The translations under genes were made by a program, and so were the position numbers. Positions 28,071 through 38,000 of a stretch of 57,761 nt of DNA are shown here, in pieces. The first letter of the stretch is position 1, and the number at the start of each line of letters is the position of its first letter. Origin of the DNA: Streptomyces spiramenti (lineage in GTDB: Bacteria > Actinomycetota > Actinomycetes > Streptomycetales > Streptomycetaceae); assembly GCF_012034385.1 (NCBI RefSeq), contig NZ_JAAVJB010000008.1:1-57761 (forward strand). Direction: 5' to 3'. The notes under the pieces are model-generated. The model was not told the DNA's origin. It saw only the letters and a list, made by a program, of their open reading frames with translations, and did not search any database.

Positions 28071-28802
28071 ATGGACACATCTCGTGGCGACTCCAGCGGG
28101 GTCGGAGTGCTCGACAAGGCAGCCCTGGTGCTGGGTGCCCTCGAGTCCGGCCCCGCGACCCTGGCGGGACTGGTGGCGGCGACCGGACTTGCACGCCCCA
28201 CGGCGCATCGCATGGCGGTGGCGCTGGAATACCATCGGCTGCTCTCCCGGGACATGCAGGGCCGCTTCGTGCTCGGGCCACGCCTGTCGGAGTTGGCGGC
28301 GGCGGCCGGTGAGGACCGGCTGCTCGCCGCCGCGGGGCCGGTCCTCACCCATCTGCGGGACATCACCGGCGAGAGCGCCCAGCTGTACCGGCGCCAAGGC
28401 GACATGCGGATCTGCGTCGCGGCGGCCGAGCGGCTCTCCGGACTGCGTGACACCGTCCCCGTCGGCTCGACCCTGCCGATGAAGGCCGGGTCCGCGGCCC
28501 AGATCCTCATGGCCTGGGAAGAGCCGGAGCGGCTGCACCACGGGCTCCAGGGGGCGCGTTTCACCGCGACGGCGCTCTCCGGGGTGCGGCGCCGGGGCTG
28601 GGCACAGTCCATCGGCGAGCGCGAGCCGGGAGTCGCGTCGGTCTCCGCGCCGGTCCGGGGCCCGTCCAACCGCGTCGTCGCCGCCGTCTCGGTCTCGGGC
28701 CCCATCGAGCGGCTCACCCGGCACCCGGGGCGCATGCACGCCAAGGCCCTCATCGACGCCGCGGGCCGGTTGACCGACGCGCTCCGGCGCAGCGGCGGTT
28801 GA
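28071..28802 (+). CDS. ndgR: IclR-family regulator (NdgR/AreB type)
   Basis: NdgR controls leucine synthesis, nitrogen use and antibiotic production in Streptomyces. The 243-aa protein has an N-terminal winged helix ([22 protein letters not shown]) and a C-terminal IclR effector domain ([36 protein letters not shown]). The ATG at 28071 follows no clear ribosome site, so the message may be nearly leaderless. Divergence from leuC and the dyad between them suggest it regulates both leuCD and itself. The symbol is assigned by context. Confidence 0.93.
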   Translation: MDTSRGDSSGVGVLDKAALVLGALESGPATLAGLVAATGLARPTAHRMAVALEYHRLLSRDMQGRFVLGPRLSELAAAAGEDRLLAAAGPVLTHLRDITGESAQLYRRQGDMRICVAAAERLSGLRDTVPVGSTLPMKAGSAAQILMAWEEPERLHHGLQGARFTATALSGVRRRGWAQSIGEREPGVASVSAPVRGPSNRVVAAVSVSGPIERLTRHPGRMHAKALIDAAGRLTDALRRSGG

Positions 28803-29245
28803 CGCACGCGGCCGACTCCTGACTCGACGCGACGGAGCGGCCGACGCCGTCTGCGGGCTGGCTGGCTGGCTGGGGAGCGCCTGCCCGCCCGTGGATCGCC
28901 ACGGGGTCGCGGTCGCCGCTCGGATGCCGTCGGGCGCGCGGCGAGCCGGCGGGCTCACGCTCCCAGCGCACCTGCTCGGGAGCGCTGCACCGGTGCGGCG
29001 TCCATCGCCTCGGGGCGCGAGCCGGACCGTGGCCAGGAGGCCGTCACCGCGCGACGGTCGTCACGGCGTGAGACGTGTCACCTCGATGGCGCCGGGACGG
29101 GATGCCGCCGGGCACGCTGACGGTGCGCACCGGGTGAGCCCCGGGGACCTGGGGGTGGCCTTCCTCTCCCCCGGGGTCTTCCCGTTCTTCGGTGAGGTTC
29201 AGCCGCTGAGGCCGTCGCCGGGCGGGCGACACGGCGACACAACGA
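28803..29245. other. Intergenic stretch between convergent ndgR and tRNA genes
   Basis: About 440 bp with no credible gene. It contains a short run of ctgg (gctggctggctggctg near 28857-28872) and otherwise ordinary GC-rich text. The next feature is the tRNA-operon terminator. Confidence 0.55.
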
Positions 29246-29277
29246 ACTGAGCCCCGCACCGAAGTGCGGGGCTCAGT
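29246..29277 (-). terminator. Terminator of the tRNA operon
   Basis: A perfect 14-bp stem, ACTGAGCCCCGCAC and GTGCGGGGCTCAGT, closes a UUCG tetraloop on the minus strand, followed by TCGTTGTG. It lies 10 bp past the last tRNA-Glu and is the clearest intrinsic terminator in the window. Confidence 0.9.
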
Positions 29278-29286
29278 CCTACCAAG

Positions 29287-29359
29287 TACCCCCGACCGGA
29301 TTCGAACCGGCGCTACCGCCTTGAGAGGGCGGCGTGCTAGGCCGCTACACAACGGGGGC
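29287..29359 (-). tRNA. tRNA-Glu(CUC), second copy in transcript
   Basis: The minus strand folds as a 73-nt cloverleaf. The acceptor stem is GCCCCCG with CGGGGGT, the anticodon stem CCGCC/GGCGG carries loop CTCTCAA with anticodon CUC, and the T arm reads GGTTCGAATCC. CCA is not encoded. It is identical to the copy at 29391. Confidence 0.97.
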
Positions 29360-29390
29360 ATCCAGCTAGTGACCATCGAGACGGTCACCG

Positions 29391-29463
29391 TACCCCCGAC
29401 CGGATTCGAACCGGCGCTACCGCCTTGAGAGGGCGGCGTGCTAGGCCGCTACACAACGGGGGC
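29391..29463 (-). tRNA. tRNA-Glu(CUC), first copy in transcript
   Basis: Sequence identical to the tRNA at 29287 over all 73 nt, with a 31-nt spacer between the copies. Anticodon CUC reads GAG, the main Glu codon in high-GC genomes. CCA is not encoded. Confidence 0.97.
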
Positions 29464-29484
29464 CTTGATCTTGCTGGAAGATCG

Positions 29485-29556
29485 CTGGGCTACCAGGACT
29501 CGAACCTAGACTAACTGAACCAGAATCAGTCGTGCTGCCAATTACACCATAGCCCA
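29485..29556 (-). tRNA. tRNA-Gln(CUG)
   Basis: A 72-nt cloverleaf with acceptor TGGGCTA/TAGCCCA, anticodon stem ACTGA/TCAGT and loop TTCTGGT giving anticodon CUG (codon CAG), and T arm GGTTCGAGTCC. It is the first tRNA in a Gln-Glu-Glu transcript. Actinobacteria make Gln-tRNA indirectly through a non-discriminating GluRS, which fits the presence of gltX next to this operon. Confidence 0.97.
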
Positions 29557-29647
29557 CCAGAACTTGACTCTTTGCGGAGTCTTCGCTCGGGTCTTCGCCT
29601 TGCGGTCCCGGCCCCTTTCGGTTCCGGTTCGCTTGGCGACGGGAAGA

Positions 29648-29676
29648 ACATTACCCGATCGGGGACCGACCGCCAA
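29648..29676 (-). promoter_or_regulatory. Promoter of the tRNA Gln-Glu-Glu operon
   Basis: On the minus strand TTGGCG (29676-29671) and TAATGT (29653-29648) are separated by exactly 17 bp, a close match to vegetative (HrdB-type) consensus. The predicted start near 29641 leaves a leader of about 85 nt before tRNA-Gln. Confidence 0.8.
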
Positions 29677-30903
29677 AACGGGTTCCCCGAAGGGGGATCG
29701 AGGCACCGCCGGCGAGCCGCGGGAGACGCTTCCTGAGCCGCACGGGGCGGCGCCGGCGGCCGCGCACCGTCTCCCCGGGCGTGACCTGACCATCGGCGCC
29801 GTGGCACCCTCACCGCTGTCTCATCCCTCGTCGCCGCCGAACTGCCCCCGCGCAGCCCGCACAGGGCCGCGCCAGAGCCTTGCGGAGGCGCTGCCGGGAG
29901 CCGAGGTCGCCAGGGGTGTCAAGACGGAGCGCGAGCCGCAGCACGCGGGGGCGCATGTCTCGGACGGCCCTCTCGGACCGCCCCGTGCACCGGGCTACCG
30001 CCGCACGGGGCGGCCCCGTGCGGGCTCGTACGGGAGGGCACCGTGCGGCGGCAGCCCGGTGCAGGAGAAACGTGGCCGCCACGTGCCGGGCTGTGCGGGG
30101 TTCGGCAGGGACACCGCCGCCGCGCAGCCTGTCGAGAACGGCCGGGCCCGCCGGGTCGTTGATCGGTCCCCGCCGAGGAGCGCCGGCGCCGCTGCGTGCG
30201 CCCTGGGGTGACCGACGGCCCGGACAGCGCGGGGGGGGGCGGGCGGTCGCCGGTACCGGGGCGGGGAGCAGGGTGGTCCGAGCGCGCGGACAGCGTGGCC
30301 CGGGGCCGGCAGGGTCCGGGACGGCGGCCCCGGGCTCCCGCCTTTCGTCGACGCACAACGACCGCCCTCCCGCAGGACGACGACGGGCCTCTGCAGCGCG
30401 GTCGGCCGCCGCCGTACCCGCCGCACGGGTGCGGGCCCCGTGCTCGACCGCGACAGCGGGGCAGTTGTCGCGACGGTGGGTCGCACGGGGCGGCCGGAGT
30501 CCACCCGAGTCCGGCACGGCAGACGTCGCGAGCACCGGCGACGGGGCATGCGCACGGTTGAAGGGGCCACGGGCCGTGCCGTCCGGGCCGGTGACGCGAT
30601 GCCCCCGGGTCGGGCGGCCCGGCGGCGCCCGGTGCCACGCACGAGGAACCACCGCACGAGGAACCACCGCACGGGGCGAGCAGCACGCCCCCCGTCCACG
30701 GCGCGTCGCCCACGGGGCCGTCACACGCACGGGGCACAGGACACAGGCGGCACGGCTACAGACGGCACGGGGCGGGAGTCCCGCCCACCCCGCCGCGGTG
30801 CGGCCATCGGCCGCACCGCGGCCCTGAGCAGCCGTGGCCGCGGGGACTGGGCGGCCGGGAAGTCGGCGGAGCCCCCTGCGTCACCGGACGCTCCGGAGGC
30901 CCC
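29677..30903. other. 1.2-kb gene desert rich in GCACGGGGC words
   Basis: Between the tRNA promoter and the gltX stop no frame reads like a protein; all long frames are Arg/Gly/Pro/Ala strings with no ribosome site. The DNA is dense in GCACGGGGC and its complement (near 29738, 30003, 30012, 30483, 30671, 30729 and 30764), including the palindrome GCACGGGGCGGCCCCGTGC near 30004. A nine-G run lies near 30229. It could hold untranslated RNA or decayed DNA, but I see no defined element. Confidence 0.5.
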
Positions 30904-32415
30904 TCAGCCCGACGTGGAGAGTTTGGCGAGGGCCGCGTCGATACGGGCGAGCGTGCGGTCCCGTCCAAGGATCTCCAGCGACTCGAACAGCGGGAGGCCG
31001 ACGGTGCGGCCGGTGACGGCGACCCGCACCGGGGCCTGCGCCTTGCCGAGCTTCAGACCGTGCGCCTCCCCCGCGGCGAGCACCGCGTTCTTCAGCGCCT
31101 CCGCCTCCCACGCCGACTCCGCGACGTGTGCCCGCGCGGTGGTGAGCAGCTCCGCCGCCCCCGGCTTCATCGCCTTCTCCCAGGACTTCTCGTCGACGGC
31201 CGGCTCCGGCAGGAACAGGAAGTCGACGTTGTCGGTGATGTCCGAGAGCACCGTGAGACGCGTCTGCGCCAGGGGCGCGAGGGCGGCGAACGCCTCGGTG
31301 TCGAACTCCTCGGGCTTCCACGGCGCGTACGGGGCGCGCAACCACGGCTCGCAGGCGGCGGCGAATTCGTCCACGGGCAGTTCACGCAGGTGAACGGCGT
31401 TGATCGCCTCGGCCTTCTTGAGGTCGAACCGGGCCGGGTTGCCGTTCACGGCGTCGATCTCGAAGGCGTCGGCCATCTCCCGCAGCGTGAAGATGTCGCG
31501 GTCCTCGGCGATCGACCAGCCGAGGAGCGACAGGTAGTTGAGCAGCCCCGAGGGCAGGAAGCCCCGCTCGCGGTAGAGGTTCAGCGAGGACTGGGGGTCC
31601 CGCTTGGAGAGCTTCTTGTTCCCCTCGCCCATCACGTAGGGCAGGTGGCCGAACTCGGGGACGGCTCCGTCCACGACGCCGATGTCGGCGAGCGCGCGGT
31701 AGAGCGCGATCTGCCGGGGCGTGGAGGAGAGCAGGTCCTCGCCGCGCAGCACGTGGGTGATGCCCATCAGGGCGTCGTCCACCGGGTTGACGAGCGTGTA
31801 GAGGGGCGCACCGTTGGCGCGGACGATGCCGTAGTCGGGCACGTTGTCCGGCGTGAAGGTGAGCTCGCCGCGCACGAGGTCGGTGAAGGTGATCGTCTCG
31901 TCGGGCATACGGAACCGCAGGACGTGGCTGCGTCCCTCGGCCTCGTAGGTGGCACGCTGTTCATCGGTGAGGTCGCGGCAGGCGCCGTCGTAGCCGGACG
32001 GCCTGCCCGCGGCGCGAGCCGCCTCCCGGCGCTGGTCCAGCTCCTCGGTGGTGCAGTAGCAGCGGTAGGCGTGGCCCGCCTCCCGCAGCCGGGTGGCGAT
32101 GTCGGAGTAGATCTCCATGCGCTGCGACTGCCGGTAGGGGCCGTGGGCGCCGGGTGCGGTGCGGCCGGCGTCGAACGGCTCGGGGCCCTCGTCCCAATCG
32201 AGGCCGAGCCACCGGAGCGAGTCGAGGAGCTGCTGGTAGGACTCCTCCGAGTCGCGGGCGGCGTCGGTGTCCTCGATCCGCAGGACCAGGGCGCCGCCGT
32301 GGTGGCGCGCGAAGGCCCAGTTGAAGAGGGCGGTGCGGATCAGTCCCACGTGCGGGTTGCCCGTGGGAGAAGGGCAGAACCGCACGCGGACGGGGGGCAG
32401 GGCTGCGCTAGTCAC
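30904..32415 (-). CDS. gltX: Glutamyl-tRNA synthetase
   Basis: GltX charges tRNA-Glu and, in actinobacteria, also tRNA-Gln before amidation. The class I synthetase (503 aa) has the HIGH-like motif [19 protein letters not shown] and the KMSKS-like motif [11 protein letters not shown], with [18 protein letters not shown] between. The C-terminal anticodon-binding helical domain is complete. The GTG at 32415 overlaps the end of the fumarylacetoacetate-hydrolase-family gene by 8 nt, so they are coupled. Confidence 0.98.
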   Translation of the reverse strand: MTSAALPPVRVRFCPSPTGNPHVGLIRTALFNWAFARHHGGALVLRIEDTDAARDSEESYQQLLDSLRWLGLDWDEGPEPFDAGRTAPGAHGPYRQSQRMEIYSDIATRLREAGHAYRCYCTTEELDQRREAARAAGRPSGYDGACRDLTDEQRATYEAEGRSHVLRFRMPDETITFTDLVRGELTFTPDNVPDYGIVRANGAPLYTLVNPVDDALMGITHVLRGEDLLSSTPRQIALYRALADIGVVDGAVPEFGHLPYVMGEGNKKLSKRDPQSSLNLYRERGFLPSGLLNYLSLLGWSIAEDRDIFTLREMADAFEIDAVNGNPARFDLKKAEAINAVHLRELPVDEFAAACEPWLRAPYAPWKPEEFDTEAFAALAPLAQTRLTVLSDITDNVDFLFLPEPAVDEKSWEKAMKPGAAELLTTARAHVAESAWEAEALKNAVLAAGEAHGLKLGKAQAPVRVAVTGRTVGLPLFESLEILGRDRTLARIDAALAKLSTSG

Positions 32416-33199
32416 GCTTCACGACCTTGTTGGTGAGGGTTCCGATGCGTTCGACGGTGACGGCGACCTCGTCACCGACGGTGAGGGGACCGACACCTGC
32501 GGGTGTGCCGGTGAGGATGACGTCGCCGGGGAGGAGCGTCATCGCCTCCGAGATGTGGACGACGAGGTCCGTGATGGAGTGCACCATCTCACTGGTGCGC
32601 CCCAGCTGCCGCTGTTCCCCGTTGACCGTGCACATGACGGCGAGGTCGCCGGCGGCGTCCAGGTCGATGTCGGTCTCGACCCACGGGCCGAGGGGGCAGG
32701 AGGCGTCGAAGCCCTTGGCGCGAGCCCACTGGCCTTCGGCCTGCTGCGCGTCGCGGGCGGTCAGGTCGTTGGCGCAGGTGTAGCCGAGGACGACCTCGGA
32801 GACGCGGTCACGCGGGACGCGGCTGCACATGCGGCCGATGACGACCGCGAGCTCGGCCTCGTAGTGCACGTTCTGCGAGAACGTCGGGTAGGGCACGGGG
32901 TCGCCCGGACCGACGACGGTGGTCGACGGCTTGAAGAAGACCACCGGGGCCTCGGGGACGGCGTTGCCCAGTTCCCGCGCGTGCTCGGAGTAGTTGCGCG
33001 CGGCGGCCACGACCTTGCTCGGCAGGACGGGTGCCAGCAGTCGGACCTCGGAGAGCGGCACCTTGTGTCCGCTGCGGTCGAAGTCGCCGAACGGATGGCC
33101 CTTGATCAGTTCGACGAGCTGCCCGCCTTCGTCGGCCGGCTCTCCTTCGATGATGCCGAAACCAACGTTTCCGTCGATGGAGAATCTGGCGATGCGCAC
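32408..33199 (-). CDS. Fumarylacetoacetate hydrolase family protein
   Basis: FAH-family enzymes are metal-dependent hydrolases, decarboxylases or isomerases of beta-keto acids. The 263-aa protein has [18 protein letters not shown] with the metal-binding Glu residues, [17 protein letters not shown] and the C-terminal [13 protein letters not shown]. The substrate cannot be told from sequence; candidates are acylpyruvates or oxaloacetate. Coupling to gltX is conserved in Streptomyces as I recall, without a known reason. Confidence 0.93.
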   Translation of the reverse strand: MRIARFSIDGNVGFGIIEGEPADEGGQLVELIKGHPFGDFDRSGHKVPLSEVRLLAPVLPSKVVAAARNYSEHARELGNAVPEAPVVFFKPSTTVVGPGDPVPYPTFSQNVHYEAELAVVIGRMCSRVPRDRVSEVVLGYTCANDLTARDAQQAEGQWARAKGFDASCPLGPWVETDIDLDAAGDLAVMCTVNGEQRQLGRTSEMVHSITDLVVHISEAMTLLPGDVILTGTPAGVGPLTVGDEVAVTVERIGTLTNKVVKRD

Positions 33200-33332
33200 G
33201 AAAGCTGCTGCCCTTCACTCGGAGGCCGGAGCGCGAACGATGTCGGCGCGCGCCGGGCGGTGCGTCGTTGTGCCGCAACAGGGTATCGGGCCGTTGTCGA
33301 CCGGCTCACGGCTCCGGGGGCGGACACGACGG

Positions 33333-33358
33333 CGCCCCCGCCGGTGATGGCGGGGGCG
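33333..33358 (-). terminator. Terminator after conservon 1
   Basis: CGCCCCCGCC and GGCGGGGGCG form a perfect 10-bp stem with loop GGTGAT. It lies 45 bp past the cvnD stop, between conservon 1 and the FAH-family gene. There is no U tract. A second potential stem, GCCGGTGCC-type, is adjacent. Confidence 0.65.
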
Positions 33359-33402
33359 AGCCGGCCGTGCCGGGCACCGGCGGCGCTGCCGCCGGTGGTG
33401 GT

Positions 33403-34014
33403 TCAGCGCAGGCGTGCCATGAGTGCGTGCTCGACCAGCGTGATCAGGGCGGACTTTGCGTCCGACCGGTGCCGCGCGTCCGTCGTGATGATCGGCGCGT
33501 CCGGCCCGATCTGCAACGCCTCCCGCACCTCCTCCGGCGAATACGGCTGATGCCCGTCGAACCCGTTCAACGCAATAACGAACGGAAGACCAGAATTCTC
33601 GAAGTAATCAACCGCAGGAAAACAATCCGCAAGACGACGCGTATCGACCAGCACCACCGCACCGATCGCACCACGCACCAAATCGTCCCACATGAACCAG
33701 AAACGATCCTGCCCCGGCGTACCGAACAGATACAGAATCAGATCCTGATCCAACGTGATACGACCGAAGTCCATCGCCACCGTCGTCGTGGTCTTACCAC
33801 CGGTATGCGTCAGATCATCGATCCCCGCAGACGCAGACGTCATCACCGCCTCGGTCCGCAGCGGATTGATCTCCGACACAGCCCCCACGAACGTCGTCTT
33901 ACCCACACCGAACCCGCCCGCGACCACGATCTTCGCCGACGTCGTAGACCGCGCCGCGGCCCCGGAACCTGCCGGAGCCGCACCGCCCCCACCGCTAGAG
34001 CTTCCGAAGTCCAC
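33403..34014 (-). CDS. cvnD: Conservon GTP-binding protein CvnD (copy 1)
   Basis: CvnD is a small Ras/MglA-like GTPase that ends a conservon and works at the membrane with CvnA, B and C. The P-loop is GGFGVGKTTFVGAV, the switch region DFGRITL, and LFGTPGQDRFW is the G3 motif; ALNGFDG replaces the usual NKxD. The GTG at 34014 overlaps cvnC by 20 bp, and AAAGGG lies upstream. The protein differs from the second conservon's CvnD only in the last residue (Arg vs Gly). Codons are strongly T-ending (GAT, CGT, GGT, ATT), unlike neighbouring genes. Confidence 0.95.
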   Translation of the reverse strand: MDFGSSSGGGGAAPAGSGAAARSTTSAKIVVAGGFGVGKTTFVGAVSEINPLRTEAVMTSASAGIDDLTHTGGKTTTTVAMDFGRITLDQDLILYLFGTPGQDRFWFMWDDLVRGAIGAVVLVDTRRLADCFPAVDYFENSGLPFVIALNGFDGHQPYSPEEVREALQIGPDAPIITTDARHRSDAKSALITLVEHALMARLR

Positions 34015-34177
34015 TGAGCACCCTTTCAAGCAACGTCACATCAGGCTGACCACCCGGCTCACCCTCATGACCAGGCTGATGAATAGCGACAAGCCCGGCC
34101 TCCGCCAGATCGGCGACCAGAATCCGAGCCACACCCAACGGCATCGCCAACAACGCCGAAACCTCGGCAACCGACTT
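33403..34177. repeat. Near-identical direct repeat, copy 1 (cvnD and end of cvnC)
   Basis: This 775-bp block matches 38587-39361 at a constant offset of 5184 bp. I count about four differing bases: two at the cvnD stop end, one near 33457 and one near 33806. The match stops sharply at 34177 inside cvnC, then resumes as patches over 34236-34330 and much of cvnB. Confidence 0.95.
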
Positions 34178-34480
34178 CATCTCGTAGCACAGCTGGCAGA
34201 TCCGCTGGTGTTCCGGAAGCTGGCCATGGAGCCGGGCGGGTTCGACGCTGGTACTGACCAACGCCTCGATGGCCAACTGGTACCGGGGCCTGGTCCGGCC
34301 ACCGGTCATCGCATACGGACGCACCAACGGCTGCCGGGGCTCGGTGCGCGGCGGAACACCCTGCCCGCTCCCGGGCCGTGAGCCGCTGGGCGCCGAAGGG
34401 AAGTCGAAGTGTCCGGGCCGGCCGCCATGGGTCCGGTCGGGGTGGTCGCCTCCGGAAGATCCGGTCGGGGGCGTCGTCAC
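33995..34480 (-). CDS. cvnC: Conservon DUF742 protein CvnC (copy 1)
   Basis: CvnC proteins are DUF742 winged-helix-like adaptors. The 161-aa product has a disordered Gly/Ser/Pro N-terminus (1-50), then LVRPYAMTGGRTRPRYQLAIEALVST, and a helical part SVAEVSALLAMPLGVARILVADLAEAGLV. Two Cys residues (ICQLC) may bind metal or form a disulfide. The GTG at 34480 has AGGAGGAG. The C-terminal third is nearly identical in DNA to the second copy, while the N-terminus differs and is longer. Confidence 0.94.
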   Translation of the reverse strand: MTTPPTGSSGGDHPDRTHGGRPGHFDFPSAPSGSRPGSGQGVPPRTEPRQPLVRPYAMTGGRTRPRYQLAIEALVSTSVEPARLHGQLPEHQRICQLCYEMKSVAEVSALLAMPLGVARILVADLAEAGLVAIHQPGHEGEPGGQPDVTLLERVLSGLRKL

Positions 34481-34582
34481 GTCTCTCTCCTCCTCCTGAT
34501 GCCGTCGGTGTGGCCGTTGCGCTCTCGCCGTCAAGTGTTATCGCACCTTATGGCGAGGGCGGTCAATCCGCACGGTTGTCTC

Positions 34583-35005
34583 CTAGTTGAGCAGACTCCC
34601 CTGGAGTTCGGCCCGGAGGTCGGGGGTGAGGACGGCACCCGCGCGGTCGACGAGGAGCGCCATCTCGTACCCGACGAGGCCGATGTCGGCGTCCGGGTGG
34701 GCGAGCACCGCCAGCGACGAACCGTCCGAGACCGACATGATGAAGAGGAAACCGCGCTCCATCTCCACCACCGTCTGGTTCACCGGACCGCCCTCGAAGA
34801 TGCGGGAGGCGCCGGCCGTCAGCGAGGTGAGCCCCGAGGCCACCGCCGCCAACTGGTCGGCACGGTCACGCGGGAAACCCTCGGACATCGCGAGCAGCAG
34901 ACCGTCGGCCGACACCACGACGGTGTGCGACACCCCGGGGGTGCTCTCCACAAAACTGGTGATCAACCAGTTCAGGTTCTGCGCCGCCTGACTCATCGGG
35001 CTCAC
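34583..35005 (-). CDS. cvnB: Conservon roadblock/LC7 protein CvnB (copy 1)
   Basis: CvnB is a roadblock/LC7-fold protein that probably binds or activates the CvnD GTPase. The 140-aa product reads NLNWLITSFVESTPGVSHTVVVSADGLLLA in parts typical of the fold, with a conserved EMERGFLFIMSVSDGSSLAV. The GTG at 35005 follows AGGAGC and lies one base after the cvnA stop. Five or six residues differ from copy 2. Confidence 0.95.
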   Translation of the reverse strand: MSPMSQAAQNLNWLITSFVESTPGVSHTVVVSADGLLLAMSEGFPRDRADQLAAVASGLTSLTAGASRIFEGGPVNQTVVEMERGFLFIMSVSDGSSLAVLAHPDADIGLVGYEMALLVDRAGAVLTPDLRAELQGSLLN

Positions 35006-35006
35006 A

Positions 35007-38000
35007 TTAACGCTCCTGATCGTTTACGGGGCCGAAGCCCTCGTGGTCGTTCTCCGCGCGGTCCCTACCGGCACCGCGTCCCTGCCTGACGCCGCGGTGG
35101 AGGTCGGTGAGGCGGCCCCGGACATCCTCTGGCGCCCGGGAGACCTGCCGACCGCCAGCCGGCGGCTCGGACCGGGTGTGCTCCACCAGATTGGCTTTCG
35201 GTACCCGCCTGGGGAGGCCCGAGCCAGTGGTGTCCGCGGGCTGCGCCTCGCGGTGCGGGCCACGGCCCCACTGCCGGTCCTGCGGCGTCCGGTCCGGGGT
35301 TTCCACCGGTCCCTGCCGTCCCTGCCGCTGCGCCCTGTCGTCGGGACGACGTCGGGGTTCGCGACGGGGCAACCCTGCGCCGGTGGTGGGGGTTTGACCC
35401 TCCGACACGAGCTCCGCACCGTGAGAGCCTACGCGGTGCGCGGCCCCAGGGGGAGTCGCAGGGTACGCATCCTCACCCTCCGGCCGCCGGTCGGGGGTGG
35501 TGTTCGGGTCGCTCGTCGCGGGGTCGAACCGGTGTCGTGCGGCCGGTTCCGGGTGGGTGGCGGGGGTGTGAGGGGGCTGTGTGCCGGGAGTGTCCGGGCC
35601 GTATTCCTGGCCGGAATAGGTGCCCTCGGGGACGTTGGTCGCGCCCGTGGCCCCCGGGTGGAGCGGAGCCCCGGGGGACGCTCCGTGCCACCCGTTCCCA
35701 CCGCCCGGCCGCCACGGAGCGGTGCGGTCCGCGACCGCACCGTGCGCCCCGTGGGCGGTGGCGCCGTCCGGGGTGCCGTGAGGGGTGCCGTCGGGTGACG
35801 GAGCGTGGGCGGGTGCTGCCGCCCGGGCGTCGGAGGGCTCCACGACGATGCGGCGTTCACCTCGCCGCAGCGACCGGCCGACGTGGTCCACTGCCTGGCT
35901 CTCACCGTAGCGGGAGTCGTCGAAACCGAGCTCGGCGGCGGTTCGCGGGGACGCTTCGACGTCCGGTACGGGGCGTTCGGCGACCACGGGGGAAACGGTG
36001 AACCGCTCGTGCGCGTCGTGGGGGGCCGCCCCGTGCCCGCCGTGGGTGATGCCCTCCGGGAGCATCACCAGACAGGTGGTGCCCACCTGCTCACCGGACG
36101 GCCGAAGCTGCACGCGGATGCCGTGCTGCTGCGAGAGACGTGCCACGACGAACAGCCCCATGCGGCGGGAGACGTCGAGGTCGGCGACGGGAGGTTCGGC
36201 CAGGCGGTGGTTGATCAGCGCGAAGTCCTCGGCCGGCAGCCCCACGCCGCGGTCGTGGATCTCCACCATGACGCGCCCGTCGGGCAGTCGGGTCGCCGTG
36301 ACGCGGACCCTGGTGTGCGGCGAGGAGAACGACGTCGCGTTCTCCAGGAGCTCGGCCAGCAGGTGGACGAGGTCGGTCACGACCGCCCCGTGGAGCTCGC
36401 CCGGGGGCACCCCGACGATGTCGATCCGCTCGTAGTGCTCGACCTCGGAGGCCGCGGCGCGCACCACGTCCAGGAGCGGCACGGGGCGGCTCCAGCTCCG
36501 GTCGGGCTCCCGCCCCGCGAGCACCAGGAGGTTGTCGCCGTTGCGGCGCATCCGGGTGGCGAGGTGGTCGAGGCGGAAGAGGTGCTCCAGCTGCTCGGGA
36601 TCCGCCTCGTTGTCCTCGAGGCCACCGATCAGTTCGAGCTGCCGTTCCACCAGGCTCTGGTTGCGGCCGGCGAGGTTGGTGAACACCGTGTTCACGTTGC
36701 CGCGCAGCAACGCCTGTTCGGAGGCGAGCCTGACCGCCTCGCGGTGGACGTGGTCGAACGCTCGCGACACCTCGCCGATCTCGTCCCGGCCCGTGACGCG
36801 GATCGGGCTGACCCGGGTGTCCACGCGGCCGGGGTCCGGCTGCGACAGCTGGGACATCAGCGAGGGGAGCCGGTGTTCGGCGACCTCCAGGGCGGCGTCG
36901 CGCAACCTGGTCATGTTGCGGCTCATCGCCCGGGCCATCAGACCGGCGATGACGAAGGCGGCGAGCAGAGCGGTGACCGCGAGCGCCGAGTTGGTGATCA
37001 TGCTGGTGCGGGCGTCCGCCGCGACGGCCCGTGCCTCGTGCACGGCGTCCTCGACGAGCTCCCGCTCCACGTCCCGGTAGGCGTCGAATCGGACGGTGAC
37101 CGCCTCGAACCACGCGCTCGGGGTGACTCCGGCGTCGGCGAGCCCGGCGCTGCCCGCGTCGGGCTCCACGAGCGCGGCGGCCATCTCCGCCACCGGGTCC
37201 TGCCCGCCCTCGCCGGCCGCGGCCAGAGCGCGGTCCAGCCGCGCCACGTCCTCCGGCCGGGCGGCGGAGACGAACTCGTTGCGGGCGATGCGCTCCAGGT
37301 GGAGGTACGAACTGAGGGTGACCCGCAGCTGAGCGCGCGCCTCGACGTCCTCGTCCCCCAGCAGGATGTGGGTCCCCAGGGCCCGCTGGAGGGAGCCTGC
37401 CGCCTGAGCGAGGGAGATCGCGTAGACCGAGCGGCCGTAGGAGGCGAGGTCGTCGGAGCCGAGGCCCAGCTCGTTGGCGAAGGACATCACCGGATGCTGG
37501 ATCGCGACGTAGCCCATCTCGGTCTCGGCATCTCCCGATGCGCCGCTCCAGGCGGCCGACCGAAGGTCGTCGAGCCCCGCGGCGGTCTCCGCCACCTCGG
37601 CGGCGCGCCGGTCGAGCCGCGCGTCCGACGGGGCGCTCGCGAGGCGCGACTCGAACTCGGCCCGTGCGCGGTCCGTGTGTGCACGGGTCCGCTCCACGAC
37701 CGGGTCGTCGCTGCTCCCCGACAGGAGCGGCTCCGCGGTGAGGTCCCGCTCGTCAAGAAGTGCGTTGGCGTACGTGGTGGAGGCGCGGACCAGTTCCGCC
37801 ACGCGCTCCGCACGGTCGGCCCCGCGCCAGGTGTCGTAGTGGGTGTGGACGCGCAGACCGGCGAAGACGAGGGCCACGAGGACCGGGAGGAGGAGGATGG
37901 CGTAGAGCCTCGGCGCGACGCGCCAGTTGCGTGGGGCGAGACGGCTGCCGCCCGAAGGGGCGTCCCACTCCCCCACGGGCCGGCCACCAGCGCCGGGAGC

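Noticed and set aside
27864-28958. Long N-terminal extension of leuC
   Set aside because: It overlaps the divergent ndgR gene; the ATG at 27863 has a good ribosome site and normal length.
29880-30827. 315-aa ORF in the desert before gltX
   Set aside because: Low-complexity Arg/Pro/Gly text, no ribosome site, and overlapping frames of similar length in both strands.
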